Below are positions 1 to 7,380 of a stretch of DNA of 64,000 nucleotides, piece after piece. The notes beneath the pieces were generated by a model. That model was not told the origin of the DNA and ran no database searches. It saw only the letters and a program-made list of their open reading frames with translations. Position 1 is the stretch's first letter; the number at the start of each line of letters is the position of its first letter. The DNA is from Pikeienuella litoralis. Its GTDB lineage: Bacteria; Pseudomonadota; Alphaproteobacteria; Rhodobacterales; Rhodobacteraceae. Location: assembly GCF_037646705.1 (NCBI RefSeq), contig NZ_JBBHER010000007.1, positions 248,001-312,000 on the forward strand, in the 5' to 3' direction. The position numbers were made by a program, and so were the translations under genes.

Positions 1-281
1 TGTTCGATGATCCGAAGAAGAAGGTCATGGTCATGGGCAACCATGGCGTCATGGTGATCGGCGACACGGTGCCCGACGCCTTCAACCGGCTCTACTATTT
101 CGAGCGGGCGGCGGAGACCCTGATCACCGCCTACATGACTCAGCGTCCGCTGCGCCTGATGTCCGACGAGGTGGCCGCCGCCGTCGCGCGGGAGGTCGAC
201 GCCTATCCGGGGCAGTCGACCCGTCATTTCAATGAGATCAAACTGCTTCTCGACAGGGATGAGCCCGACTACGCGTCCTGA
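1..281 (+). CDS. Class II aldolase/adducin family protein, C-terminal fragment
   Basis: Only the last 92 codons are inside the window; the frame is open from base 3 to the TGA at 279-281. The fragment contains a GNHG-V core (MGNHGVMVIGDT) and a following helix with YYFERAAET, which match the C-terminal half of class II aldolase/adducin domains, where a late His helps bind the catalytic metal. Members cleave or epimerise sugar phosphates or act as decarboxylases; the substrate cannot be told from this piece. It converges on the SURF1 gene 22 bases away. Confidence 0.75.
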   Translation, partial: FDDPKKKVMVMGNHGVMVIGDTVPDAFNRLYYFERAAETLITAYMTQRPLRLMSDEVAAAVAREVDAYPGQSTRHFNEIKLLLDRDEPDYAS

Positions 282-303
282 CTGTGGCCGCGGTCCGTCG
301 CGT

Positions 304-1065
304 CTATCCGGCGGGCCGCGGGCGGAAGAAGGCGAGCCATACGGTCATCACCGCCCAGACCAGGGCCAGCGCGCCCCATGTGACCGCATAATTGAAATGG
401 TTGTTGGTGATGTTGACGGCCTTGATCGGCAGCGGGATCGGCCAGTCTCCGACCGCGGTTGAGGTCTCTGCGACGATCAGGACCGGCTCGGCGTCAAAAA
501 GCCGCGCCATCACCGGAAGATCTCGCGCGGTCCATACATTGTCGTTTTCACCATATGGCTTCCCGCCGGCCTCCTCGTCCGGCCAACGGAGCGCGCCGAC
601 CAGAGTCACCGGCTCCTCCGGCGCGGGCGTGGGGCGGCTGGCGGCCCCGCGCTCGTTTTTCGCGGTGAGCGGGACGTAGCCCCGGTCGACCATCACGCGG
701 CGATCATCGGAGGTCAGGAACGGCTGGATCACGCGATAGCCCGGCCCGAGCCCGGGGAGCGAGACCAGAAGCGGCGCGTCCGCGTATCCATGCGCGCCGA
801 CCGCGCCGTCGAAACTTCCGGTGACGCGGACGCGGGTGAACTCCTGCGAGGGCGGGTCGAAAACCGCAGGCAGCGGCGTCGGCGCCGTGGCGAGGCGCGC
901 TTCGAGCGTGGCGATCACGCCCTCTTTCCATTCGAGCCGTTGAATCTGCCAGACGCAGAGTCCGCTCAGGACGGCCACGCCAAGGACCCCGGTGGCGATG
1001 GCGCCAAGCCGGCCCGAATGAGAAGGGCGGCTCCCGCCGCCCTTTGTCTTCGTTCCCCGCGTCAT
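304..1065 (-). CDS. SURF1 family cytochrome c oxidase assembly protein
   Basis: A 253-residue protein with the SURF1 layout: a membrane helix near residues 21-40 followed by WQIQRLEWKEG, a periplasmic domain with the VDRGYVP motif near residue 120, and a second membrane helix near 226-245 preceded by NNHFNYAVTW. SURF1 proteins help deliver heme a to subunit I of aa3-type oxidase in the inner membrane. The gene starts 6 bases after the ctaE stop, so it is the last gene of the cox operon. The family assignment is firm; the heme role is family knowledge. Confidence 0.93.
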   Translation of the reverse strand: MTRGTKTKGGGSRPSHSGRLGAIATGVLGVAVLSGLCVWQIQRLEWKEGVIATLEARLATAPTPLPAVFDPPSQEFTRVRVTGSFDGAVGAHGYADAPLLVSLPGLGPGYRVIQPFLTSDDRRVMVDRGYVPLTAKNERGAASRPTPAPEEPVTLVGALRWPDEEAGGKPYGENDNVWTARDLPVMARLFDAEPVLIVAETSTAVGDWPIPLPIKAVNITNNHFNYAVTWGALALVWAVMTVWLAFFRPRPAG

Positions 1066-1071
1066 CGTCCG

Positions 1072-1875
1072 TCAGCTGCCCCAGACATAGATGACGAAGA
1101 AGAGGAACAGCCAGACGACGTCGACGAAGTGCCAGTACCAGACAGCCGCCTCGAAGCCGACATGCCTCTCCGGCGTGAAATGGCCCTTCAGCGCGCGGAA
1201 GAAGCACACGCCGAGGAAGATGGTGCCGATCACGACATGAAAGCCATGGAACCCGGTCGCCATGAAGAAGTTCGCGCCATAGATGTTGCCGCTGAACCCG
1301 AACGCGGCGTGCCCGTATTCATAGGCTTGGGTGATGGTGAAGAGGATGCCGAGGAGCGTCGCGATCAGCAGGCCCCATTTCAGGCCGTCGCGGTCGTTCT
1401 CCTGCACCGCGTGATGCGCCCATGTGGCGGCGCAGCCCGACGTCAACAGGATCAGCGTATTGATGAGAGGCAGGTGCCAGGGATCGAATGTCTCGATTCC
1501 CTCGGGCGGCCAGGGCGCGGGCAGGACCTCGACACCCTCGATCACGCCCATGGGGAAGAGCGCGTGGCTGAAGAAGGACCAGAACCATGCGGAGAAGAAC
1601 ATCACCTCGGAGGCGATGAACAGGATCATTCCATAGCGCAGGCCGATCAGGATCACGGGCGTGTGCTCGCCCGCCTGGGCCTCGGCGACGACATCGGACC
1701 ACCAGGAAAACATCGTGTAGAGAACGCCGAGCAGGCCGATGTAGAAGACGTAATTCGTAATGTCCTTGAACATCAACACTGCGCCGAACAGCATGATGAA
1801 GCCGCTCACCGCGCCGACGAACGGCCAGATGCTGGGTGCAAGGATGTGATAATCGTGATTTTTTTCGTGAGCCAT
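1072..1875 (-). CDS. ctaE: Cytochrome c oxidase subunit III
   Basis: A 267-residue, seven-helix integral membrane protein. The N-terminus HDYHILAPSIWPF, FWWSDVVAE, and the C-terminus YWHFVDVVWLFLF are typical of COX III, which stabilises the catalytic core of the aa3 oxidase. I chose the ATG at 1875 because AAGGGGAAG lies a few bases upstream on the minus strand; an in-frame ATG 11 codons earlier lacks this support. It follows ctaG, with a 29-base gap. Confidence 0.96.
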   Translation of the reverse strand: MAHEKNHDYHILAPSIWPFVGAVSGFIMLFGAVLMFKDITNYVFYIGLLGVLYTMFSWWSDVVAEAQAGEHTPVILIGLRYGMILFIASEVMFFSAWFWSFFSHALFPMGVIEGVEVLPAPWPPEGIETFDPWHLPLINTLILLTSGCAATWAHHAVQENDRDGLKWGLLIATLLGILFTITQAYEYGHAAFGFSGNIYGANFFMATGFHGFHVVIGTIFLGVCFFRALKGHFTPERHVGFEAAVWYWHFVDVVWLFLFFVIYVWGS

Positions 1876-1904
1876 ATTCTTCCCCTTGGCGGTCCGCGCC
1901 TTGT

Positions 1905-2486
1905 TCACCCGGCCGGGTCGGTTTCGTCAACGAGATCCAACGACGCGGCGTCTTTCGGCAGTTCAGTTTCGTGAAACGTGTAAGAGAGCGTGATCGTGTG
2001 GACCAGGCTCGCCTCGCTGTCGTCCACGATTTCGGGATCGACGTAGAAGGTGACCGGCATCTGCACCGTCTCGCCCGGTTGCAGGACCTGCTCGGTGAAG
2101 CAGAAGCAATCGATCTTGGTGAAATAGCCGCCGACCGAGAATGGCGCGACATTGTAGCTGGCGGTGCCGGCGACCACGCGGTCCGTCGGATTCGTCGCTT
2201 CGAAAAAGGCGAGGCCGGTCTCACCGATCCTCAGCGTCATCGTATTCTGCACCGGCTTGAACCGCCACGGCATGTCGCGGTCGAGCGAGGCGTCGAAACG
2301 GACGATGACATCGCGATCCAGAATGGTGTCGGAGCCCTCCGTCGCCTCCGCGGTCGTGCCGGAATAGCCGGTGACCCGGCAGAAAAGATCGTAAAGCGGC
2401 ACAGCCGCGAAACTCATGCCGAGCATGAAGACCGAGAGCCCGGCCAGCCCGAGAACCACGGCGCCGTTTCGTCCGAGTCGCCTCAT
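1905..2486 (-). CDS. ctaG: Cytochrome c oxidase assembly protein CtaG/Cox11
   Basis: A membrane-anchored periplasmic copper chaperone of about 193 residues that delivers copper to the CuB site of subunit I. One N-terminal helix (VVLGLAGLSVFMLGMSF) is followed by AAVPLYDLFCRVTGYSG and by the copper-binding segment FCFTEQVLQPGE, preceded by a Cys (KIDCFCF). The start at 2486 is picked because its ATG overlaps the TGA of the small upstream gene as ATGA; an ATG five codons earlier would overlap that gene further. All Cox11 hallmark residues are visible. Confidence 0.95.
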   Translation of the reverse strand: MRRLGRNGAVVLGLAGLSVFMLGMSFAAVPLYDLFCRVTGYSGTTAEATEGSDTILDRDVIVRFDASLDRDMPWRFKPVQNTMTLRIGETGLAFFEATNPTDRVVAGTASYNVAPFSVGGYFTKIDCFCFTEQVLQPGETVQMPVTFYVDPEIVDDSEASLVHTITLSYTFHETELPKDAASLDLVDETDPAG

Positions 2487-2647
2487 TCCGATTCGCTCCA
2501 ACTCATCTCAGGCTTGATCACGTTCGCCCCGAGTTTGACGATGGTGACTCCGAACAGCAGCAGGACGAACGCGAGCAATATCGCCCCGAGGGCGAGATTC
2601 CGGCCGCGGCGTCGGTGGTGAAGCTCATGTTCCTTGCGCCCGATCAT
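2483..2647 (-). CDS. Small single-helix membrane protein in cox operon
   Basis: A 54-codon gene that just fills the space between ctaB and ctaG. Its ATG (2647-2645) overlaps the ctaB stop and its TGA (2485-2483) overlaps the ctaG start, each as ATGA. The product begins MIGRKEHELHHRRRGRN, a strongly basic cytoplasmic segment, followed by one hydrophobic helix (about residues 18-38) and a short acidic tail. Short ORFs at this position are known in alphaproteobacterial cox clusters; the function is not established here. A role in oxidase assembly is inferred from position only. Confidence 0.8.
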   Translation of the reverse strand: MIGRKEHELHHRRRGRNLALGAILLAFVLLLFGVTIVKLGANVIKPEMSWSESE

Positions 2648-3603
2648 GAGAATGCGCCGGGCGCGGCGATGGAGAGATCGGCGGCTCTCAAGCCGGCCTC
2701 GAGCGCCAGCACGCTGAAGATGAGAAACAGCCAGAGGATCGAAAACTTGAAAAGTCTCTTTTCGGCGCGGTGGCCATCCGCCTGCGCGGCGGCCTCGCTG
2801 CGGAAGCCGACGATCGTCGCAAGGCGCAGAAACTCGAGCGAGAGCGCGCTGGCGGCGATCAGATAGACCAGCCCGCCGATCGATGTGAAAGCCGGCGCGA
2901 TGGCGACCGCGACGAGAAGCAGCGCATACCAGAACACCTGCCGCCGCGTCGCCTGAGGCCCGGCGACGACCGTCATCATCGGCACCGCGGCGCGCTCATA
3001 GTCGACGTTCCGATACAGCGCGAGCGCCCAGAAGTGCGGCGGAGTCCAGAAGAAGATGATCGCGAACATGAGCAGCGATTCGATCGAAACGCCGCCCGTC
3101 GCCACCGCCCAGCCGACCATCGGCGGAAAGGCGCCGGCGGCGCCGCCGATAACGATGTTCTGCGGAGTCGAACGCTTCAGCCACATCGAGTAGATCACGG
3201 CGTAGAAGAAGATCGTGAAGGCGAGGATCCCGGCGGCCAGCCAGTTCGCGAAGAGGCCGAGCATCGGAATCGCCAGAAGGGAAAGCCCGAGCCCAAGCGC
3301 CAGCGCCTCGCCCGCCTCGATCCGGCCGGTGGGGATGGGCCGGTTCCGGGTGCGGGCCATCTTCACGTCGATATCGGCGTCCCACCACATGTTGAGAGCG
3401 CCGGACGCGCCCGCTCCGACCGCGATGCAAAGAATCGACGCGAAGGCGACCAGCGGATGAACCGGGACCGGCGCGACCACCAGCCCGACCAGCGCGGTGA
3501 AGATCACCAGCGACATGACCCGCGGCTTCAGAAGCTCGAAATAGTCGCGGAACTCGGCGTCGCCGGGGATCGCCCTTCTGTCGATGTCAAGCGCGTTGGC
3601 CAT
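2644..3603 (-). CDS. ctaB: Protoheme IX farnesyltransferase (heme O synthase)
   Basis: A 319-residue polytopic prenyltransferase that adds farnesyl to protoheme to make heme O, the precursor of heme a for the oxidase encoded here. It has the first Asp-rich motif NMWWDADIDVKMARTRNRP (about residues 90-110), typical of the UbiA/heme O synthase branch, the second motif region FWTPPHFWALAL, and about nine hydrophobic segments. The minus-strand start at 3603 has GAGGTGATC upstream. It is followed without a gap by the 54-codon gene, and ctaC lies 27 bases upstream. Confidence 0.96.
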   Translation of the reverse strand: MANALDIDRRAIPGDAEFRDYFELLKPRVMSLVIFTALVGLVVAPVPVHPLVAFASILCIAVGAGASGALNMWWDADIDVKMARTRNRPIPTGRIEAGEALALGLGLSLLAIPMLGLFANWLAAGILAFTIFFYAVIYSMWLKRSTPQNIVIGGAAGAFPPMVGWAVATGGVSIESLLMFAIIFFWTPPHFWALALYRNVDYERAAVPMMTVVAGPQATRRQVFWYALLLVAVAIAPAFTSIGGLVYLIAASALSLEFLRLATIVGFRSEAAAQADGHRAEKRLFKFSILWLFLIFSVLALEAGLRAADLSIAAPGAFS

Positions 3604-3630
3604 GAGCGGGGATCACCTCTTTCCTTGGCG

Positions 3631-4479
3631 TCACTCGGCGGCGGCGATCTTGATGTCGGCGCGCGGCGGCAGGCCCTGAGCGAGGCGGGTCGTCTCCAGC
3701 CACGCCTGGTAATCCTCGGCGCTGACCACTTTCACGGTGATGGGCATGTAGGCGTGGTTCTCGCCGCAAAGTTCGGAGCACTGTCCGAAATAGGTGCCGA
3801 TCGTGTCCGCGTTGAACCAGAACTCGTTGAGGCGGCCCGGCACCGCGTCCATCTTGACGCCGAAGGCCGGCATCGCCCAGGAGTGAATCACGTCGGAAGC
3901 GGTCACCAGAACATGAACGTTGGTGTCGACCGGCACGACCACGGCGGTATCGGCGGCCAGAAGGTACTCGTCGGCGGCGTATCCGTTCTCTTCGAGCTCG
4001 TCCTTCTGCAACATCAGCGCGTCGAAGCTGATTTCCTCGTCCGGATAGTCGTAGGACCAATACCACTGGTTGCCCGTCGCCTTGAGGGTGACTTCAGCGT
4101 CCGGAATCGTCAGCTGGTTGTAGAGAACCGGCAGGGAAAACGCGCCGATCACCATCAGAATGGCGATCGGGATGCCGGTCCAGGCGATCTCCAGCGCCGC
4201 ATGATGCGTGAATCGCGCCGGCACCGGATTCCGCTTCGCGCTGAACCGGAAGATCACGATGGCCAGCAGCGTGACGACCAGGATCACGATCCCGCCGATG
4301 ATCCAGTTCACGAGCGAATCGAGAAAGTGCACGTCCCGCGCGAGGCTCGTCGCCGCTGGCTGGAGCGCCATCCCGCCGTGAATCGGCTTGCCGATGCTCT
4401 CCGCGAGGGCGGGCGCGGCGAAAAAGGCCGCGGCGGCGGCGGCGGAAATAAAGGGCGTGATCTTGTTCGACATGGACAT
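3631..4479 (-). CDS. ctaC: Cytochrome c oxidase subunit II
   Basis: A 282-residue subunit carrying the CuA centre that receives electrons from cytochrome c on the periplasmic side. It has a signal peptide ending near ALAES, two membrane helices (about 55-78 and 98-120), the aromatic electron-entry motif NQWYWSYDYP (137-146), and CuA ligands H199, C234, E236, C238, H242 and M245. GGGAGC lies just upstream of the ATG at 4479; a second in-frame ATG two codons later is also possible. It is the first gene of the cox operon, divergent from tldD. Confidence 0.96.
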   Translation of the reverse strand: MSMSNKITPFISAAAAAAFFAAPALAESIGKPIHGGMALQPAATSLARDVHFLDSLVNWIIGGIVILVVTLLAIVIFRFSAKRNPVPARFTHHAALEIAWTGIPIAILMVIGAFSLPVLYNQLTIPDAEVTLKATGNQWYWSYDYPDEEISFDALMLQKDELEENGYAADEYLLAADTAVVVPVDTNVHVLVTASDVIHSWAMPAFGVKMDAVPGRLNEFWFNADTIGTYFGQCSELCGENHAYMPITVKVVSAEDYQAWLETTRLAQGLPPRADIKIAAAE

Positions 4480-4642
4480 CCGCTGAAGCTCCCGACGTTG
4501 ATCGGCGTGACGACGGTGTCGCTTTCCCCGACTTTTCAACTATCGTCCAGTCTCTTTCCACAGCGCTCGGCGAAGGGCAAGCTGGACGCTTGCGTCATTC
4601 AGCCGCTAAACGTTCCTTCCGCGCCGGCTTCGGAGACCTGAC

Positions 4643-6082
4643 TTGACCGATGAGATGACCGAGGATGAGACGCCGTTTCGCCCGTTCGAGACCGATCTGG
4701 ACCGGGCGGACGCCCTCTCCACCCTTCGGGCCGCGGTCGCGAAGGCGGATGATGGCGAGCTGTTTCTGGAGCGCAGGCGCTCCGAATCGCTGACTTTCGA
4801 CGACGGCCGGCTGCGTGGCGCCGGATATGACAGCGCGAAGGGATTCGGGCTTCGCGCCGTCGCCGGACCTGTCGCGGGTTACGGACATTCGACGGAGCTG
4901 ACCGCGGCGGCGCTTCGCCGGGCTGCGGAGACGGCGCGCCTCGCCGCCGCGGAGACCGCGCCCCGCCCCGCCGCCGCGCCGGCGCCGACGAACCAGCGGC
5001 TTTATCCGCAGGAGAGCCCGCTCACGGCGTTGAGCTTCTCCGCGAAGGTCGATCTTCTGCGGGAGATCGACGATTTTCTCCGCGCTCGGGATCGGCGCGT
5101 CGTTCAGGTTTCGGCCAGCCTTTCAGGCGAATTGCAGGAAGTGGAGATCCTTCGCCCCGAAGGCGAATCGGTCGCGGAAGCGCGGCCGCTGGCGCGGCTG
5201 TCGGTCTCGGTGATCGTCGAGAAGGACGGGCGCCGGGAAAGCGGCTCCGCCGGGGGCGGCGGGCGCATGGGATACGAGACGCTGATCGCGCCCGCCGCGT
5301 GGAAGGCGACGGCGGTGGAGGCGCTCCGCATCGCGCTGGTCAATCTCGAGGCGCGCGAGGCGCCCGCCGGCGTGATGGAGGTCGCGCTCGGCGCGGGGTG
5401 GCCCGGCATTCTGCTTCATGAGGCGATCGGCCATGGGCTGGAAGGCGATTTCAACCGGAAGAAAACCTCGGCCTTTTCCGGGCTGATGGGGAAGCGCGTC
5501 GCGGCGCCGGGCGTCACCGTCGTTGACGACGGGACGATTCCGGGGCGGCGCGGCTCGCTCTCCTTCGACGATGAAGGGACGCCGACCGGGCGCACCGTGC
5601 TGATCGAGGACGGCATTCTCACCGGCTATATGCAGGACCGGCAGAACGCGCGGCTGATGGGGATGCGCCCGACCGGAAACGGCCGCCGCCAGAGCTTCGC
5701 GCACATGCCGATGCCGCGGATGACCAATACGGTGATGCTCGGAGGCGACGCCGATCCCGGCGATGTGCTGGCGGCGGTCAGGGACGGGATCTACGCGGTC
5801 GGGTTCGGCGGCGGGCAGGTCGATATCGTCAACGGCAAGTTCGTGTTTTCCTGCACCGAGGCGTATCGCGTGAAGAATGGGAAGGTGCTGCATCCGGTGA
5901 AAGGCGCGACGCTGATCGGCGACGGCCCGACCGCGCTCGGCCGGGTCCGGATGATCGGGAACGACATGGCGCTCGATCCCGGCGTCGGCACATGCGGCAA
6001 GAACGGACAAGGCGTGCCGGTCGGCGTCGGCCAGCCGACCCTTCTGATCGACGGGCTCACGGTTGGGGGCGTCGCGGCCTGA
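4643..6082 (+). CDS. tldD: Metalloprotease TldD
   Basis: A 479-residue subunit of the TldD/TldE (PmbA) heterodimeric metalloprotease, the subunit that carries the active site. The zinc motif HEAIGH is at 259-264 and the late Cys-containing segment GVGTCGKNGQGVPVG supplies the third ligand region. TldD/E degrades unfolded or modified peptides in the cytoplasm. The TTG at 4643 is preferred over the ATG at 4655 because GGAGA (4632-4636) is correctly spaced only for TTG. The TldE partner is at 11389-12729 in this window, not adjacent. It is divergent from ctaC. Confidence 0.93.
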   Translation: MTDEMTEDETPFRPFETDLDRADALSTLRAAVAKADDGELFLERRRSESLTFDDGRLRGAGYDSAKGFGLRAVAGPVAGYGHSTELTAAALRRAAETARLAAAETAPRPAAAPAPTNQRLYPQESPLTALSFSAKVDLLREIDDFLRARDRRVVQVSASLSGELQEVEILRPEGESVAEARPLARLSVSVIVEKDGRRESGSAGGGGRMGYETLIAPAAWKATAVEALRIALVNLEAREAPAGVMEVALGAGWPGILLHEAIGHGLEGDFNRKKTSAFSGLMGKRVAAPGVTVVDDGTIPGRRGSLSFDDEGTPTGRTVLIEDGILTGYMQDRQNARLMGMRPTGNGRRQSFAHMPMPRMTNTVMLGGDADPGDVLAAVRDGIYAVGFGGGQVDIVNGKFVFSCTEAYRVKNGKVLHPVKGATLIGDGPTALGRVRMIGNDMALDPGVGTCGKNGQGVPVGVGQPTLLIDGLTVGGVAA

Positions 6083-6123
6083 CGGCCGGACGCGTCGGGT
6101 TGGACCATCCCGGGCCGCCTGTG

Positions 6124-6138
6124 TTAACCTTGAATTTA
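6124..6138 (+). promoter_or_regulatory. CtrA-like TTAA-N7-TTTA element (weak)
   Basis: TTAA, seven bases, then TTTA lie about 45 bases upstream of the Crp/Fnr gene. This is one base from the CtrA consensus TTAA-N7-TTAA used by alphaproteobacteria. It is also simply the most AT-rich point of the intergenic region and could be part of a sigma70 -10 (TATAAT-like TTATAA). Confidence 0.25.
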
Positions 6139-6181
6139 TAATCGGGCCAGCGGCCGGGGCGTATATCAAGGGATTGGAAAG

Positions 6182-6874
6182 ATGGCGGATTTTTCGAATA
6201 TTCCGCTTCTCGAAGGGTTGCCTGCCGACCTCGCCGCGCGGACGGCGCCTCGGTGTCGGTGGAAAACCTTCGAAGCGCACGAACTGATCGTCGACTACGG
6301 CGATGAATCGAACGACGTGATCTTCATCATCTCGGGCGAGGTGCGGGTGCTGATGTCGTCGGCCTATGGACGCCATGTGATTCTCACCCATTTGGACAAG
6401 GGCGAGTTTTTCGGCGAAATGTCGGCGATCGACGGGCGAAGCCGCTCCGCTTCGGTGATCGCGCTCTATAATTCCGAAGTCTGCGTCATGCCCGGGGACG
6501 TGTTCATGGAGATCGTGACGGGAACGCCCGTCATCGCGCGCCGCACGCTGGAGATGCTGACGAAGCGGGTCCGGACGATCAACGAGCGCCTCGCCGAACA
6601 GGCGTTTCTGACCGCGCGCCAGCGCCTGTGCGCGGAACTCCTCCGCCAGTCCCGGCCGCGTTCGGGGCATCCGGGGCAGCGAATCGTCTCGCCGCCTCCG
6701 ATTCAGGAGGATCTGGCGAACCTCATCTCTTCGCGCCGCGAGGTCGTCAGCCGGGAGATGTCCGCGTTGAGCCGGGACGGCGTTCTGGAGCGGAGCCGCG
6801 GCGGCCTGATCCTGACCGATGTGGATGAGCTCAGCCGGCGGGTGGAGGAGGCGATGGGGCCGATCCGGTCCTGA
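6182..6874 (+). CDS. Crp/Fnr family transcriptional regulator
   Basis: A 230-residue regulator with an N-terminal cyclic-nucleotide-binding beta-roll (about 10-125), a dimer helix, and a winged helix-turn-helix (about 150-215) containing QEDLANLISSRREVVSREMS. The phosphate-binding cassette is recognisable as FFGEMSAIDGRSRSASV (Gly-Glu and Arg-Ser-Ala), so nucleotide binding is plausible. No N-terminal Cys cluster is present, so it is not an Fnr-type oxygen sensor. Target genes are unknown; it sits between tldD and the NAD-salvage genes. Confidence 0.9.
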   Translation: MADFSNIPLLEGLPADLAARTAPRCRWKTFEAHELIVDYGDESNDVIFIISGEVRVLMSSAYGRHVILTHLDKGEFFGEMSAIDGRSRSASVIALYNSEVCVMPGDVFMEIVTGTPVIARRTLEMLTKRVRTINERLAEQAFLTARQRLCAELLRQSRPRSGHPGQRIVSPPPIQEDLANLISSRREVVSREMSALSRDGVLERSRGGLILTDVDELSRRVEEAMGPIRS

Positions 6875-6878
6875 GCGC

Positions 6879-6894
6879 TCCGGCGCGCGCCGGA
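6879..6894. repeat. 16-bp perfect palindrome after Crp-family gene
   Basis: TCCGGCGCGCGCCGGA is a perfect inverted repeat four bases past the Crp-family stop. There is no T-run, so it is a possible weak terminator or RNA end-protecting hairpin rather than a classical intrinsic terminator. Confidence 0.5.
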
Positions 6895-7099
6895 AGTGAT
6901 TCTCTGGCGGCGTTCCGGAAACCGTGGAAACCGGGCGGAGAAGCCGCCGATCGGGCCAGATCAACGGCGATTCCGGCGCGCGAAATTTTCAATGTGAACG
7001 CTGTTTCCGAAGACGCGCGAAAAACATTACGATTCAACGCGCATTAAGGCGGGAATGCGGCGTGCGTTGAAATGGTAGGAACACGAAACAATTCTTGGT
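6895..7099. other. Intergenic region without gene
   Basis: No convincing coding sequence on either strand. It is more AT-rich than the flanks and leads into the promoter-like elements of the pncA leader at 7100. Confidence 0.6.
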
Positions 7100-7127
7100 G
7101 TGACACCGCCGCCGCCGGCCCTATCTT
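7100..7127 (+). promoter_or_regulatory. Predicted sigma70-type promoter of the pncA-pncB leader
   Basis: GTGACA (7100-7105) and TATCTT (7122-7127) are separated by 16 bases and match the -35/-10 pattern of housekeeping alphaproteobacterial promoters with two and two mismatches. This predicts a start near 7134 and a leader of about 245 bases before pncA. It is prediction only. Confidence 0.45.
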
Positions 7128-7179
7128 GGGTTGTGCGGCGCGTTCACACTCACGCGTCGCCACCCTGTCGGCCGCGCGT

Positions 7180-7192
7180 TCCGGTCGAGACA
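7180..7192 (+). repeat. Direct repeat copy 1 (TCCGGTCGAGACA)
   Basis: A 13-base sequence inside the candidate leader RNA that recurs exactly at 7354-7366, just ahead of the pncA ribosome-binding site. Confidence 0.7.
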
Positions 7193-7261
7193 CACTGGCG
7201 GGCGGCGTACTCGCCCGCACTCCGAGGAGGACGTGTAGGCCCCCACCACACGCCTTCCGAG

Positions 7262-7300
7262 ACCCTCTTCGGCGAATCCCCCTTGCCGGAGAGGGTTTTT
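7262..7300 (+). terminator. Intrinsic terminator within the pncA leader
   Basis: ACCCTCTTCGGC (7262-7273) pairs with GCCGGAGAGGGT (7285-7296) as a 12-bp stem with one G-U pair and an 11-base loop, followed by a T-run to 7300. It lies 80 bases upstream of the pncA start, so it would end a free RNA or act as an attenuator. Confidence 0.8.
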
Positions 7301-7353
7301 CATCTCGGCGTGGATGGCCTCAGGCTCATCATCGGGCTAAGCATTCGCAAGGC

Positions 7354-7366
7354 TCCGGTCGAGACA
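7354..7366 (+). repeat. Direct repeat copy 2 (TCCGGTCGAGACA)
   Basis: Second exact copy of the 13-base sequence at 7180-7192. It sits immediately before GGGAGG, the pncA ribosome-binding site. Confidence 0.7.
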
Positions 7367-7380
7367 GGGAGGATCCGCGG

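Larger units (their letters stand above)
7134..7300 (+). ncRNA. Candidate structured leader RNA or small RNA upstream of pncA
   Basis: About 167 bases that can fold into a chain of hairpins: one around 7136-7163 (GGCGCG/CGCGTC arms), one around 7169-7186, a perfect 7-bp stem GCGGGCG/CGCCCGC (7198-7204 with 7212-7218), a bulged CGTGT-GG/CCACACG stem (about 7231-7253), and an intrinsic terminator (7262-7300). A promoter-like element precedes it. It could be an attenuator or riboswitch controlling nicotinamide salvage, or a free small RNA of 6S-like size. I recognise no known RNA family; the fold is by eye. Confidence 0.45.

Noticed and set aside
790..1974. Long plus-strand open frame opposite SURF1 and ctaE
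   Set aside because: It is antisense to two genes with clear family motifs, and its translation is Arg/Asp-rich without any motif, as expected for shadows in GC-rich DNA.
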